Positions 1-6,363 of a stretch of DNA of 6,382 nt are shown here, piece after piece. The stretch spans positions 1-6,382 of the forward strand of contig VFKI01000187.1 in assembly GCA_009885665.1 (NCBI GenBank), given 5' to 3'. Numbering within the stretch: position 1 is the stretch's first letter; each line of letters opens with the position of its first letter. The position numbers were made by a program, and so were the translations under genes. A model generated the notes under the pieces. That model searched no databases, was not told the origin of the DNA, and was given only the letters and a program-made list of their open reading frames with translations. The stretch comes from Gammaproteobacteria bacterium (GTDB taxonomy: Bacteria; Pseudomonadota; Gammaproteobacteria; DSM-16500).

Positions 1-105
1 AATCGCAGGAATACTGAAGTATTTCGAGGTTTTTCGACTGAGGAACGTTTATAGATGATGCCATGATGGGATGCAAGGTGTAAAAGTTATTTATGCGCAG
101 AGCCT
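1..105. other. Left-edge stretch without a supported gene
   Basis: I see no gene that can be defended here. On the plus strand, reading is open from the left edge to TAG at 52-54 in one frame and to TGA at 56-58 in another. The last codons of an upstream gene could therefore lie here, but neither 17-18 residue tail is recognisable. A small hairpin is visible, with AATAC at 10-14 and GTATT at 19-23 around a TGAA tetraloop; it has no T-run after it. An imperfect palindrome sits around 58-72. Confidence 0.3.
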
Positions 106-130
106 TATACCCTATTTCATGTAGGGGATA
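106..130. promoter_or_regulatory. 25-bp imperfect dyad upstream of lemA (operator-like or hairpin)
   Basis: Half-sites TATACCCTA (106-114) and TAGGGGATA (122-130) are reverse complements at 8 of 9 positions and enclose a 7-nt spacer. The single mismatch is A109 against G127. No T-run follows, so it does not look like an intrinsic terminator. Its centre at 118 falls near -34 relative to the start predicted from the -10 candidate at 140-145, across the weak -35 region. That is a usual position for a dimeric regulator's operator. The operator role is inference; it could equally be a chance or repetitive palindrome. Confidence 0.4.
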
Positions 131-145
131 CTATTGTGTTAGAAT
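116..145 (+). promoter_or_regulatory. Candidate extended -10 promoter for lemA
   Basis: TAGAAT at 140-145 matches five of six bases of the sigma-70 -10 consensus. TG at 137-138 with a one-base gap makes it an extended -10. The best -35 is a poor TTCATG (116-121) at 18-bp spacing. Transcription would start near 152, giving a leader of about 25 nt before the lemA ATG at 177. An extended -10 can compensate for a weak -35. Supported by motif only. Confidence 0.4.
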
Positions 146-164
146 TAACGTTCAACTCACGCAT

Positions 165-169
165 GAGGA
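165..169 (+). promoter_or_regulatory. Ribosome binding site that decides the lemA start
   Basis: GAGGA lies 7 nt before the ATG at 177. It supports that start over the in-frame ATG at 93, which has no comparable site, lies upstream of the predicted promoter and adds 28 residues that do not resemble a LemA N-terminus. Confidence 0.65.
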
Positions 170-176
170 TCCGTTT

Positions 177-755
177 ATGAGCACCGGCATGATAATCATT
201 TTAGTTCTTGTTGCCTTAGGCATCTTTATCGTTTTCACCTATAACACCGTCATTGCGCTGATTGAAGCTGTACGTAACAATCAAAATCAAATCGACATTC
301 AGCTCGATCGTCGTTATAAAGTATTCGAATCACTCATCGAAGTCGTCAAAAAATATATGAATTATGAGCAAACGACGCTGAAAGATGTGGTCGCACTGCG
401 CAGTCAAGCACAACAAGCCCATGCGGCCGGTGATGAAACAAGCCGTATTGCCGCAGAGAATAAAATCTCTACCATTGCCTCAGGATTAAACCTCGTGTTT
501 GAGCAATATCCCGACTTAAAGGCCAATCAAAACTGCTTACAATTACAGGAAGAAATCGTCAGCACTGAAAATCGCCTGGCGTATGCCAAGCAATCCTATA
601 ACGATAGCATCGAACGCTATAATGCGACGCGTAAATCGTTTTTCACATCGATGATTGTGAATTTATTTAAAGGCAAATTGTTTTTTGATTTCGCCTATTG
701 GCAGCTCAGTGAAGCAAAAATTGCCGAGCAGGAAGCGTATACGGTTAAATTGTAG
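177..755 (+). CDS. lemA: LemA family protein
   Basis: Encodes 192 residues, the usual size for a LemA-family protein. The N-terminus has one hydrophobic segment (about residues 5-21) after a very short leader, suggesting a signal anchor in the inner membrane. The rest is predicted to be mostly helical. The family-typical stretch runs from about residue 105 to 150: a YPDLKAN block (111-117), then LQEEIVSTENRLAYA (123-137) and an SYNDSIERYN block (140-149). The C-terminus has the FFDFAYW segment (169-175). The biochemical function of LemA proteins is poorly defined; the family is associated with the envelope and is often encoded beside M48 metalloproteases, as here with htpX 110 bp downstream. 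The start at 177 is chosen for its GAGGA site and because the hydrophobic anchor follows at once. Family assignment is firm; the role is not. Confidence 0.92.
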   Translation: MSTGMIIILVLVALGIFIVFTYNTVIALIEAVRNNQNQIDIQLDRRYKVFESLIEVVKKYMNYEQTTLKDVVALRSQAQQAHAAGDETSRIAAENKISTIASGLNLVFEQYPDLKANQNCLQLQEEIVSTENRLAYAKQSYNDSIERYNATRKSFFTSMIVNLFKGKLFFDFAYWQLSEAKIAEQEAYTVKL

Positions 756-761
756 AATCTT

Positions 762-841
762 AACAACTGTTCAGGCGGCCATTGCGAAAACATGTGGCGA
801 CGTAGTAATGACTGCTTTTCGAGGGCACCTGAACAGTTAAA
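762..841. repeat. Palindromic (MITE/REP-like) element between lemA and htpX
   Basis: AACTGTTCAGG (765-775) and CCTGAACAGTT (828-838) form a perfect 11-bp inverted repeat. Further complementary blocks nest inside: GCC 778-780 with GGC 824-826, CGAAAA 785-790 with TTTTCG 816-821, and CAT 791-793 with ATG 808-810. The whole can fold into one long interrupted hairpin. AATCTT occurs at 756-761 and 842-847, exactly 3 nt outside each arm, which could be a 6-bp target duplication. No T-run follows on either strand, so this is not a canonical terminator. It may be a small non-autonomous insertion, an extragenic palindrome, or an mRNA structure that tunes htpX expression relative to lemA. The structure is seen; the mobile origin is inference. 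Confidence 0.55.
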
Positions 842-865
842 AATCTTCTAAACTCAGGAACACCC

Positions 866-1912
866 ATGGCCGACGCGCTTCGTCAATTCACTTATACTGC
901 CGCCGACTGGCGCGCCACGCTGGCGCGCAACAATCGCCGCACGATGATCGTCATCGGTATATTTATTTTAATTTATCTGGCACTTGGCTTGTTGGTCGAT
1001 CTATATATGTCGAGCCGGCTTTATCCTTACGCCTTGCCCTCACAATTATTTTACGCGTTAATCACGCTAAAAATCACCCCGCTTGCCACACCCGCCATGC
1101 TGATCATTGCCGTCATTTCATTGCTGGTCACCTTCAGTTTTCATGATAAATTAATGTTACTCGGCACTGAATATCATGAAATCACGCCAACGAATGCACA
1201 AACCGCCGCCGAGCAGCAACTCTATAATGTCGTCGAAGAAATGAAAATTGCTGCAAGCTTACACTATATGCCGCGCGTATTTTTAATTGAAGCGGATTAT
1301 ATGAATGCTTTTGCCAGTGGCTACAGTGAAAAATCCGCCATGGTCGCCATCACCCGCGGTCTTGCTGAAAAATTAAATCGCGCTGAATTACAAGCGGTGA
1401 TGGCGCATGAGATCAGCCATATTCGCCACATGGATATCAAGCTCACGCTGATCGCCTCAGTGCTCGCCAACCTGACCGTCATGATCTTAGACATTTTATT
1501 TTATCAAGCCATTTTTTCAGGGCGCAGCCGCGATAACGATCGTAATAGCAGCAATGCCTTTTTGCTGATTATCATGGTATTGCGTTATGTATTACCCATT
1601 ATCAATATGTTGTTACTGCTCTACTTGAGCCGTACACGCGAATACATGGCCGACGCCGGTTGCGTCGAATTGACGCGCGACAATCATCCGCTGGCCACAG
1701 CGCTACTGAAAATCGAACAAGATCACACCGAGGGTCAAGCAGCCTATAGCGCCGCATATCAACAAACTTCACATGAAAATGTTCGGCGTGAAGCCTATAT
1801 TTTTGATCCCATCCAAGCGGGAATTGAGCGTACCGGTTCAATAAGCGATTTATTTTCTACCCATCCCGATATTAAAGATCGCCTCGCCGCGCTAGGTTTT
1901 AAAGCACCATGA
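866..1912 (+). CDS. htpX: HtpX-like M48 family membrane zinc metalloprotease
   Basis: Encodes 348 residues of an integral inner-membrane M48 protease; HtpX enzymes take part in quality control of membrane proteins. The zinc motif HEISH is at 181-185 in AVMAHEISHIRHMD, and the third ligand is probably E259 in SRTREYMADAG (255-265). Other family marks are NAFASGY (147-153) and the C-terminal LFSTHPDIKDRLAAL (329-343). Hydrophobic segments lie at about 27-47, 72-92, 193-214 and 231-256. At 348 residues it is longer than E. coli HtpX (about 290), with roughly 25 extra polar residues before the first membrane segment and a longer loop between the first two. It is thus an HtpX-like paralogue of the LemA-associated type rather than a strict E. 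coli HtpX equivalent. The ATG at 866 follows AGGAA (856-860) by 5 nt. The stop overlaps hemH by ATGA. Catalytic residues are intact. Confidence 0.93.
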   Translation: MADALRQFTYTAADWRATLARNNRRTMIVIGIFILIYLALGLLVDLYMSSRLYPYALPSQLFYALITLKITPLATPAMLIIAVISLLVTFSFHDKLMLLGTEYHEITPTNAQTAAEQQLYNVVEEMKIAASLHYMPRVFLIEADYMNAFASGYSEKSAMVAITRGLAEKLNRAELQAVMAHEISHIRHMDIKLTLIASVLANLTVMILDILFYQAIFSGRSRDNDRNSSNAFLLIIMVLRYVLPIINMLLLLYLSRTREYMADAGCVELTRDNHPLATALLKIEQDHTEGQAAYSAAYQQTSHENVRREAYIFDPIQAGIERTGSISDLFSTHPDIKDRLAALGFKAP

Positions 1913-2910
1913 TAGGCTTACTTCTCACCAATATCGGCACACCTGACGCGCCCAGCCCTGCTGCGGTGCGGCGTTATTTGCGCGAATTTTTATCGGACAG
2001 GCGCGTGGTTGAATTACCGCGAATTATTTGGTATCCCATTTTATATGGCGCCATCCTACCCTTGCGCGCGCGTCAATCGGCTAAATTATATCAAAACATT
2101 TGGCAAAGCGAAGGCTCACCGTTATTGATACACTCACAGCAAATTGCCATACAATTACAAAAAATTTTGCAAATACCGGTTGAACTGGGCATGCATTATG
2201 GCACGCCCTCTATTCAATCTGCTATGGAAAAACTGCGTGCTGCCGGTGTAACTGAAATTAAAGTACTCCCCCTTTATCCGCAATATTCCGCCACAACCAC
2301 AGCATCTGCCTATGACGCGGTTACTGCGGTATTGCGTCGCTGGCGCGCATTACCTGCTGTGCATCTTTTAGGAGATTATGCGGATCATCCGGATTATATT
2401 GCAGCAATCAGCGACTCAATCCAGCAGTATCAAATGCAACACGGTAAAAAGTTTTTATTGTTCTCCTTTCATGGCATTCCACAACGCTATGTGAATTTAG
2501 GCGATCCCTATGCGGCACGCTGTCAATTGAGTGCAGAACACATTGTGCGCGCCCTGGGTTTAACGGAAAACGAATATCAAATCAGCTTTCAATCCAGATT
2601 AGGCAAAGCAAAATGGCTGACACCTTACACTGACAAAGTATTAGCAGAATTACCACCACGCGGCATTAAAGAAATTCAAGTCGTGTGTCCCGGCTTTGCG
2701 GTGGATTGTTTAGAAACATTAGAAGAAATTGCGTTGCGCGGCCACGAACAATTTATGGAAACAGGCGGTGTCTCGCTGGAATATATTCCCGCATTAAATG
2801 CCAGCGAAGGACAAATGAAAGTGCTGACGCAAGTGCTTTACGCTGCCGGATTGCCGCGAAATATCGCTCACACGCCCTCCGGCGCCAACACTTCGCGTGC
2901 ACCATTTTGA
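1909..2910 (+). CDS. hemH: Ferrochelatase (protoporphyrin ferrochelatase)
   Basis: Encodes 333 residues, the normal length for a bacterial ferrochelatase, which inserts Fe2+ into protoporphyrin IX to make protoheme, the last step of that pathway. The N-terminus has the family LLTNIGTPDAP block (5-15). LPLYPQYSATTT (120-131) and FSFHGIPQRY (185-194) follow; H188 is the expected metal or proton-handling histidine. VVCPGFAVDCLETLEEI (258-274) carries the conserved acidic E269. The start ATG overlaps the htpX TGA (ATGA, 1909-1912) and has no strong Shine-Dalgarno of its own, so translation is probably coupled to htpX. The last 43 bp run into the 3' end of the convergent ftsK. I see no C-terminal Fe-S cysteine cluster, as is usual in proteobacterial enzymes of this type. 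The gene appears complete. Confidence 0.95.
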   Translation: MIGLLLTNIGTPDAPSPAAVRRYLREFLSDRRVVELPRIIWYPILYGAILPLRARQSAKLYQNIWQSEGSPLLIHSQQIAIQLQKILQIPVELGMHYGTPSIQSAMEKLRAAGVTEIKVLPLYPQYSATTTASAYDAVTAVLRRWRALPAVHLLGDYADHPDYIAAISDSIQQYQMQHGKKFLLFSFHGIPQRYVNLGDPYAARCQLSAEHIVRALGLTENEYQISFQSRLGKAKWLTPYTDKVLAELPPRGIKEIQVVCPGFAVDCLETLEEIALRGHEQFMETGGVSLEYIPALNASEGQMKVLTQVLYAAGLPRNIAHTPSGANTSRAPF

Positions 2911-5207
2911 TCTACACCACTCACGACACCCGAAGCTTCCAACTCTTCCATAATGCGCGCCGCGCGATTAAAGCCTATTTTCAAACGCCGTTGAATCAAT
3001 GAAACCGAAGCGCGACGCGAATCGGTAATAATTCGCAAGGCTTGATCGTAGAGCGGATCATGCTCGCCCGTACCCGCTTCACCGGCGTCACCTTCGGTGC
3101 CGCCATCCGTCACTTCAGCAATGTATTCCGGTTTTGCATACGTTTGCCAGGCCGCAACCACGCGATGCACCTCTTCATCCGCAACAAATGCGCCATGCAC
3201 GCGCACCGGCACACCGGTACCGGGTGGCAGGTATAACATATCGCCATTACCCAATAATTGTTCCGCGCCTTGCTGATCCAAAATAGTACGCGAATCAATA
3301 CGTGATGATACTTGAAAAGCCACGCGCGTCGGAATATTGGCTTTAATTAAACCCGTAATCACATCGACAGAAGGCCGTTGTGTGGCAACAATCAAATGAA
3401 TACCGGCGGCACGCGCTTTTTGCGCAATGCGGGCAATTAATTCTTCAACTTTTTTGCCTACCACCATCATCATGTCAGCCAATTCATCGGCAACCACCAC
3501 AATCGTGGGGAGTGCGGCCAATTGCTCAACGGGGTTACCGTCAACCCGCAACCATTCTGGCGCAGGAATCGGATTACCCTGCTGACTCGCCTCAGTGACT
3601 TTGAGATTATAGCCAGCAAGATTACGTACGCCCAACGAAGCCATTAAACGATAGCGTCGATCCATTTCCGCTACACACCAACGCAAAGCATTGGCCGCAT
3701 CTTTCATATCGGTAATGACCGGCGTTAATAAATGCGGAATGCCTTCATATATCGATAATTCCAACATCTTGGGATCAATTAAGATTAAACGCAATTGTTC
3801 CGGCGTCGCTTTAAATAACATACTCAGCAACATCGCATTCAGACTGACCGATTTACCCGAGCCCGTCGTGCCCGCCACCAATAAATGTGGCATCTTTGCT
3901 AAATCAACCACCACAGGAAAACCGGCAATATCCTTACCCAACACCAAACTAACCGGCGATTTTGCTTGGATATAACGTTGCGATTCCAAAATATCGCGCA
4001 AACCGACTATTTCACGATGTTGATTGGGTAATTCAAGACCAATAACCGATTTGCCCGGAATAACTTCAACCACGCGCACGCTCGTCGCCATGAGAGAACG
4101 GGCAATATCTTTTGCAAGGCCGGTAATTTTGCTGACTTTAATTCCCGGCGCTAAATCCAATTCAAAGCGCGTAATAATGGGACCCGGATGCACGGCAACC
4201 ACTTTGACTTCCACACCAAAATCTTGCAAGCGCTGCTCAACCAACTGTGATAACGCTTCAAAACTGATATCTGAAAATGCTTGCCCCGATGGCGGTGGCG
4301 GCGCATCCAATAACGTCAGCGGCGGCAACATGCCCAGTTGCAATGTCACTGTTGACGTATTTTTTTGTTTAATAACGTCCTTCGGCATTGGCAATGCAGG
4401 TTTTTCTGGACGCACAATGCGCACTGGCGTCACACGTGTCGGCAACACTTTTTGCACGGATTTAGCAGATAATGTTTGCGGTTCGGTATACAACACAGGT
4501 GTTGTCATTATCGTGGGGCGTTCGCGGCGTTTTTGCCATGTTTGCCATTTTTCAATCAGCGCAGCACGCAGACGCGCCAAGCCGCCTCGCCCCAAATCGC
4601 CCACATGCGCACTCAATCCCAACCACGATAAACCGCTGAACAACGTCACGCCACAAAACAAACCCGTTACCAATATCAATAAACTGCCACTAAAATTAAA
4701 AATCGTTTTTAAATGACTTGCCGTTAAATCACCCATGGCGCCGCCAGCAGACGCCGGTAGACTATTGAAGTGATGCCCAAGTAATAATGCAGCCAAGCCA
4801 CAACTGCTCACTAAAATCATGACAAAACCCAATAGTTTCACCCATAAACCCAATGATGACGCACTGCGCTTAGCTTTTTTATCGTTTTCTTTACGCATTG
4901 GCAATGCTTGATAATCCTGTAAATTGCTCCATGCGAGCCAAACCAATAAAAAGGGCGTAAGCCACGCCATACAGCCAAATAATAATAAAAAAATATCCGC
5001 CACAAACGCGCCGACACGTCCACCACGATTTAATACGGCTGCACCACCATCACTATTCAACCAACCTGGATCCGTGTGATGCCAAGTCGCAAATGATAAT
5101 AATAAAAATAAAGCCACGGCAATTGTGACCAACAACAAACCTTCGCGCAAACGATGTCCCATCTGGATAGCAAGTGGGCGACGATTAGCTGGACGGGGTG
5201 AATTCAA
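2868..5207 (-). CDS. ftsK: DNA translocase FtsK (FtsK/SpoIIIE family)
   Basis: Encodes 779 residues from a TTG start at 5207. FtsK is a septum-located hexameric motor that pumps DNA and helps resolve chromosome dimers at division. Counting from this start, hydrophobic segments lie at about 21-41, 66-94, 120-144 and 170-197 and form the membrane domain. A short linker of roughly 100 residues, with a PPPP run (302-305), follows. The motor has Walker A GTTGSGKS (446-453) and Walker B IVVVADELADMM (569-580, D574 and E575). The C-terminal gamma winged-helix domain, for recognising polar DNA signals, spans about 717-779 (LYDQALRIITDSRRASVSLI and what follows). The length is near the compact family members rather than the roughly 1300-residue E. 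coli protein. The TTG is preferred because AGGAGG stands 8 nt upstream; the first ATG of the open frame (5297) lies inside trxB, and the next ATG (5162) has no matching site. The gene ends inside the hemH 3' end. lolA, the usual downstream neighbour in enterobacteria, is absent here. Confidence 0.95.
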   Translation of the reverse strand: MNSPRPANRRPLAIQMGHRLREGLLLVTIAVALFLLLSFATWHHTDPGWLNSDGGAAVLNRGGRVGAFVADIFLLLFGCMAWLTPFLLVWLAWSNLQDYQALPMRKENDKKAKRSASSLGLWVKLLGFVMILVSSCGLAALLLGHHFNSLPASAGGAMGDLTASHLKTIFNFSGSLLILVTGLFCGVTLFSGLSWLGLSAHVGDLGRGGLARLRAALIEKWQTWQKRRERPTIMTTPVLYTEPQTLSAKSVQKVLPTRVTPVRIVRPEKPALPMPKDVIKQKNTSTVTLQLGMLPPLTLLDAPPPPSGQAFSDISFEALSQLVEQRLQDFGVEVKVVAVHPGPIITRFELDLAPGIKVSKITGLAKDIARSLMATSVRVVEVIPGKSVIGLELPNQHREIVGLRDILESQRYIQAKSPVSLVLGKDIAGFPVVVDLAKMPHLLVAGTTGSGKSVSLNAMLLSMLFKATPEQLRLILIDPKMLELSIYEGIPHLLTPVITDMKDAANALRWCVAEMDRRYRLMASLGVRNLAGYNLKVTEASQQGNPIPAPEWLRVDGNPVEQLAALPTIVVVADELADMMMVVGKKVEELIARIAQKARAAGIHLIVATQRPSVDVITGLIKANIPTRVAFQVSSRIDSRTILDQQGAEQLLGNGDMLYLPPGTGVPVRVHGAFVADEEVHRVVAAWQTYAKPEYIAEVTDGGTEGDAGEAGTGEHDPLYDQALRIITDSRRASVSLIQRRLKIGFNRAARIMEELEASGVVSGVDQNGAREVLAPEGV

Positions 5208-5211
5208 TGGC

Positions 5212-5240
5212 TTTACCTCCTGAATAACTTTACGTACTAT
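5212..5240 (+). promoter_or_regulatory. Candidate sigma-70 promoter for trxB
   Basis: TTTACC (5212-5217) and TACTAT (5235-5240), at the ideal 17-bp spacing, each match four of six consensus bases. Transcription would begin near 5247, giving a leader of about 30 nt to the trxB ATG at 5277. Its -10 uses the same base pairs as the oppositely directed ftsK -10, and its -35 overlaps the ftsK ribosome binding site. Prediction from motif and position only. Confidence 0.4.
5216..5221 (-). promoter_or_regulatory. Ribosome binding site for the ftsK TTG start
   Basis: On the minus strand this reads AGGAGG, the full anti-16S complement, followed by 8 nt and then TTG at 5207-5205 in the ftsK frame. The match and spacing are the main reasons for calling a TTG start. 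On the plus strand the same bases overlap the predicted trxB -35. Confidence 0.8.
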
Positions 5241-5262
5241 AGCAAACCCGTATCTACTACAA
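5236..5262 (-). promoter_or_regulatory. Candidate extended -10 promoter for ftsK
   Basis: The minus strand has TATAGT at 5241-5236, five of six matches to the -10 consensus, preceded by TG (5244-5243) and one spacer base, an extended -10. A possible -35, TTGTAG (5262-5257), sits at a short 15-bp spacing. Transcription would begin near 5229, leaving a leader of about 22 nt that still contains the AGGAGG. Motif-based prediction. Confidence 0.45.
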
Positions 5263-5276
5263 AAGCAGAGGCCGCC

Positions 5277-6227
5277 ATGACAACGACAAATCATCACCGT
5301 CTTATTATTTTAGGATCAGGGCCTGCGGGCTGGACGGCTGCCATATATGCAGCGCGCGCTAACTTAAGCCCTATCGTATTAACCGGTATGGAACCTGGCG
5401 GCCAACTGACGACGACCACAGATGTGGAAAATTGGCCGGGCGATGCTGAAGGCTTACAGGGACCCGACCTCATGCAGCGCATGCAAGCGCATGCGGAACG
5501 CTTTAATACCCAAATTGTCATGGACCATATTGACTCGGTGGACTTTAATCAACGCCCCTTTATCTTAAAAGGAAAACAAACCTGGTCATGTGACGCGCTC
5601 ATCATTGCAACGGGCGCAAGTGCAAAATACTTAGGCTTGCCATCGGAAGCAGCTTTTAAAGGAAGAGGCGTGTCGGCATGCGCGACGTGTGATGGCTTTT
5701 TTTATCGTGGCAAACCCGTTGCAGTTGTCGGCGGCGGCAACACGGCGGTTGAAGAAGCGCTGTATCTCGCAAATATTGCTTCACACGTTACGCTTATTCA
5801 TAGACGAGACACTTTGCGCGCAGAAAAAATTCTCATCGATCGCCTCATGAAAAAAACAGCGGAAAATGTCACGATCGAGTGGCATCACGCAACGGATGAA
5901 GTGGTGGGCGATGCCAATGGTGTAACCGGCATTCGGATTAAGCATGTTCAACATGGCACAGATAAATTAATCAACGTCGATGGTGTCTTCATCGCCATTG
6001 GCCATACGCCCAATACGGCGATTTTTGAAAATAAATTAGCAATGCATAATGGATATATCAAAGTAAAAAGCGGCTTGATGGGCAATGTCACCGCCACGAG
6101 CGTGCCGGGCGTATTTGCCGCGGGGGATGTGACAGATCAAGTGTATCGTCAAGCAGTGACATCCGCAGGCATGGGATGCATGGCGGCGCTGGATGCAGAT
6201 AAGTATTTAGAGGGATTGCATGCTTAG
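5277..6227 (+). CDS. trxB: Thioredoxin-disulfide reductase (NADPH, FAD flavoprotein)
   Basis: Encodes 316 residues, the usual length for a low-molecular-weight bacterial thioredoxin reductase. This cytoplasmic FAD enzyme passes electrons from NADPH to thioredoxin. The FAD-binding GSGPAG is at 13-18, followed by the family GMEPGGQLTTTTDVENWPG block (37-55). The redox-active CATC is at 135-138 in SACATCDGFFYRG. The NADPH-binding GGGNTA is at 152-157, and HRRDTLR (175-181) has the arginines that select the 2'-phosphate of NADPH. The second FAD contact, FAAGDV, is at 280-285. All catalytic residues are present. The ATG at 5277 follows AGAGG (5267-5271) by 5 nt. It diverges from ftsK over 69 bp; trxB near ftsK is a recurring gammaproteobacterial arrangement. 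No clear terminator follows the TAG at 6225-6227. Confidence 0.97.
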   Translation: MTTTNHHRLIILGSGPAGWTAAIYAARANLSPIVLTGMEPGGQLTTTTDVENWPGDAEGLQGPDLMQRMQAHAERFNTQIVMDHIDSVDFNQRPFILKGKQTWSCDALIIATGASAKYLGLPSEAAFKGRGVSACATCDGFFYRGKPVAVVGGGNTAVEEALYLANIASHVTLIHRRDTLRAEKILIDRLMKKTAENVTIEWHHATDEVVGDANGVTGIRIKHVQHGTDKLINVDGVFIAIGHTPNTAIFENKLAMHNGYIKVKSGLMGNVTATSVPGVFAAGDVTDQVYRQAVTSAGMGCMAALDADKYLEGLHA

Positions 6228-6290
6228 GGGGTATAAATCTGTCTGCAGGCAACCCGACCGCTTCAGGATTTTATAACAACCCATGTCGGA

Positions 6291-6334
6291 GCAAAATAGA
6301 AATGTCCCCCTCCAGGCAATTTAGAAATGTCCCC
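6291..6334. repeat. Two direct copies of a 19-nt repeat, likely insertion-sequence end
   Basis: GCAAAATAGAAATGTCCCC (6291-6309) and GCAATTTAGAAATGTCCCC (6316-6334) are 17/19 identical and start 25 bp apart. Tandem copies of a GGGACATTTCTA-type unit (minus strand), beginning 63 bp after a housekeeping gene, resemble the multiple transposase-binding repeats at the termini of some insertion sequences, such as IS21-like elements. The family cannot be fixed from this fragment. The element body would have to lie to the right, because only 63 bp separate trxB from the first copy; otherwise this is a solo terminal remnant. Confidence 0.55.
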
Positions 6335-6348
6335 TTTTTTCTAGGGGA
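6330..6348. repeat. C/G-rich hairpin overlapping the second 19-nt repeat
   Basis: TCCCCT (6330-6335) and AGGGGA (6343-6348) form a 6-bp stem with a 7-nt loop TTTTTCT. An alternative, longer-range pairing joins CCCCCTCC (6306-6313) to GGAGGGGG (6346-6353), perfect over 8 bp. The two are mutually exclusive. No T-run follows the stem on the plus strand, so a terminator for trxB is not well supported. Confidence 0.45.
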
Positions 6349-6363
6349 GGGGGTTACTGAAAG

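Noticed and set aside
93..176. N-terminal extension of lemA from an ATG at 93
   Set aside because: No ribosome site fits it, it covers the dyad and predicted promoter, and the 28 added residues precede a normal LemA anchor segment. The ATG at 177 with GAGGA is better.
765..838. Rho-independent terminator between lemA and htpX
   Set aside because: The stem is long but interrupted, and AAAAATC rather than a T-run follows; the minus strand also lacks a T-run.
2685..3002. Open frame of 105 codons on the plus strand over the hemH end
   Set aside because: Alternative frame of hemH and then antisense of ftsK; no family resemblance and no ribosome site that stands out.
4024..4716. 230-codon open frame antisense to ftsK
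   Set aside because: It lies wholly opposite a well-conserved gene and its translation mirrors the motor and linker codons. Long antisense frames are common opposite such genes.
5208..5297. Extended ftsK start at ATG 5297 with a cysteine-rich leader
   Set aside because: It would begin inside trxB, and the leader reads as antisense of trxB plus the promoter region. The TTG at 5207 has a perfect Shine-Dalgarno.
6254..6289. CCGAC/GTCGG inverted repeat after trxB as a terminator
   Set aside because: Only 5 bp of stem with a 26-nt loop and no T-run, so no real support as a terminator.
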